Origin: Kryptolebias marmoratus
Taxonomy: Eukaryota > Chordata > Actinopteri > Cyprinodontiformes > Rivulidae
NCBI RefSeq assembly: GCF_001649575.2
Contig: NC_051438.1
Location: 10,288,714 to 10,352,713 of the forward strand
DNA: 64,000 bases
Reading direction: 5' to 3'
The position numbers were made by a program, and so were the translations under genes. Each line of letters starts with the position of its first letter. Position 1 is the stretch's first letter. The notes under the pieces are model-generated. The model searched no databases, was not told the DNA's origin, and saw only the letters and a list, made by a program, of their open reading frames with translations. Below are positions 61,991 to 64,000 of the stretch, piece by piece.

Positions 61991-64000
61991 ATTCTGATTT
62001 ATGCAAACAATTTTATATGAGTATTTAAAACAGGATCTCTGCCATGCAGCAATTCAGATTCAGCACCTGCTTTTTTTATCATGTTGAGTAGCTATTTTAA
62101 AGCAGCAGGACTCGTGCCCGCACCCCGATAATCCTGCTGCAATGACCTCCTTGTCAAATAAAGTCTAGTTTCACAAAGTAATGCAAACACGCAGCTGGAA
62201 AATGAACCCAACACTGCCCTTCCTCTCCTTCCTCCTCCTTTTCTTTCTCCTTTCACGCTGTTTTTTGTCCTCCACAAGTCTCCTGCAGTTCTTAAAGGCT
62301 GAGACGGCACCGTGGGAGTCTGATCACTACTGAGTCCACATGCGCACAACCAGACGGACACACACACACTCTGAGTTTCTTTTGTGCTGCAGAAGGAAAA
62401 AAAGGAGAAAAAAAAAATAAAAATAAAAATGCACCTTTAGGAGTGAGTCTGTCAAAAATGAAATTGCTGGCTGCATTACAAGCCTTTGAAGGTATTGAAA
62501 ACTCATTTTTACAATCACCCCACAGGCAGGCAGAGAGACGTCTGTGAGCATTGCGTGTGTGCATGTGTGTGAGAAAACAGTTTTCACCAGCTGTGTTAGA
62601 CAATCCTCTCTGTTCTTTTAGTCAGTTTGCAGCTGATTATTATTGTCTTGGATACAGTTTGTTGTTGCTGTTCTTCAGCCCTCCTCCCCACCCCGCCGCA
62701 TCTTCGCCGAGATAATCCTTACCTCTCTCTTTCCTTCGAACTCTAAAGCAAAGTCATTTCTCCCCCGAAACACTCCCCCCGCGGGGGGAAAACAAACTTT
62801 CAAAGCAAGCCAAACAATGAGTCACACACACACACACACACACAAAATCCTTGGTGAAAAGACGCACTCCCGCAGAGGGACATCAAGAGGCGCTGAACGG
62901 ACATAATGGCTTTCTGATAATTATTCATAAAGGTGACTTTTGTGCAAGAGGCCGAACTCAGCAGCAACAGAATGAGCCTGGAGTCAGCCACAGCAGAAGC
63001 AGATGATCAAGATTATGGCCACACACACACAGAGACACACACACTTTCAGACAACATAAGGCACGCATGTATGCAGATTCCATGACTCTGGCCCGTCATA
63101 ACATTTCAATTAGCTGCTGAGGACAATCTGGCCCCACACTGATGACCATACACTCCATCTGGGGGTTAGTGCAGTCAAACAGGCAGGGGGATGGTGTGGT
63201 GGGGATGGACAGAATGACAATCCCCTTCGCCGATTAATTCGGAGAAATGCAGAGGGCGGGATCACACCAGAACTGTGATGGAAATAATCAAAAGAAGCAG
63301 CAAGCTGTACCCCCCCTCAAGAATTGCAATATGGTCACAGAGAGCATATGGCTATTCTCTATTTCTGTTACATCTTTGGCTCAACACCGTTCTTTAAAAA
63401 GAACAAAACAAACCAATCTAACTTATCTCCCCCACATTCTGCTCTAACCGTTGTTTGTTTGTTACTGTTGCTTGGTTTAATAGCACCATCCATACTGCGG
63501 CAGAGCCATCCACAACAACAACTGTCCCAGAGGAGCAGAGGAGAGGAGGGCTGCATCCCCCCTCCATGATCTCTCCCATGAGAACCAGCTCTCCTCCTCC
63601 GCCAGTCATCTCCTCCCCAGTATTTTCCTCCATCCCTGGTTTCTAGCGCCGGCCTTTATCGTTCCCGTACGGTAGATGCTACTGAATGATTGCGGTGATA
63701 AAGGAAAAGAGGAATAGATCAATGAATAAAGGCAAGGACAAACTAGACTTTTCCCCCTGTCTGTCTGTCTGTTCACCTCTCTGTCCGGACCCTTCCTCAT
63801 TTGTCTCCCATTTTCCTTCCATCTCCTTCTCTCCATCACCCTCTCTTTGGTGCAGGATAGTAATCCCATTAGGATCAATATTCCAGGCGAGTGAGCATCC
63901 TTTCACTGCAGCAATTACAAACCTTTAGAGACATAAAGGAGAGCATTTCTTCACAGCTTAGACCATCAATCAACTATTTAGCTTCAGAGGCGAAGGATGT

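Larger units (their letters stand above)
39966..64000 (-). other. tenm2 upstream intron, at least 24 kb, reaching window end
   Basis: Inferred to be intron because the exon at 39759 starts mid-codon and no upstream coding exon is found. It contains the RTE/Rex3-like remnant (41431-42025), an imperfect direct duplication (43204-43602), modular repeat copies (47330-47985, 50920-51430, 52060-52500), a MITE fragment (49355-49610), a G4 motif (59483-59502) and a Tc1-like remnant (61745-61990). No promoter, CpG island or start codon of tenm2 is recognised. Very long 5' introns are usual for vertebrate teneurins. Confidence 0.65.

Overview
This 64 kb window is vertebrate, almost certainly teleost fish, genomic DNA. 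It holds one recognisable protein-coding gene, on the minus strand: six internal exons of a teneurin, best matched to teneurin-2 (tenm2). In transcript order (high to low coordinate) the exons are 39759-39965, 30845-31076, 17567-17805, 6138-6260, 4403-4608 and 2016-2211. They total 1203 nt, every intron has GT-AG ends, and the phases join without a break into about 400 residues. Those residues cover the serine/proline-rich end of the cytoplasmic domain, the proline-rich SH3-ligand segment, the basic juxtamembrane strip, the single type II transmembrane helix, and the extracellular linker up to just before the first EGF repeat. The start codon and first coding exon(s) would lie above 64000. The EGF repeats, NHL/YD barrel and C-terminal domain would lie below position 1.

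Everything else is intron: 2.2 kb, 1.5 kb, 11.3 kb, 13.0 kb and 8.7 kb between the exons, at least 24 kb upstream of the first visible exon, and about 2 kb downstream of the last. I see no second gene, tRNA, rRNA, CRISPR array or bacterial-type feature. The many open frames in the introns come from low-complexity tracts (CT-rich, CA/GT repeats) or have no recognisable homology and no exon context.

The introns carry several interspersed repeat families. One is a small inverted-repeat element (MITE-like) in three fairly complete copies and one fragment (about 25-770, 2380-2930, 21605-22225, 49355-49610). A second is a modular repeat with a leader, one to three tandem units of about 285 bp and a tail, in at least eight copies on both strands. 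There is also a hAT-like non-autonomous element with another repeat inside it (27937-28963), a decayed RTE/Rex3-like retrotransposon 3' end (41431-42025), a Tc1-like transposase remnant (61745-61990) and an element bounded by TTGTCA ends (18468-18929). Teleost origin rests on these repeat types, on dense CA/GT microsatellites and on the teneurin sequence. I cannot name the species.

The sequence does not show a new biological system. The most useful points to check are the two repeat families, a very strong G-quadruplex motif at 59483-59502, a long intronic GAA tract at 23876-23930, two clean hairpins, and an isolated C2H2 zinc-finger signature inside a tenm2 intron.
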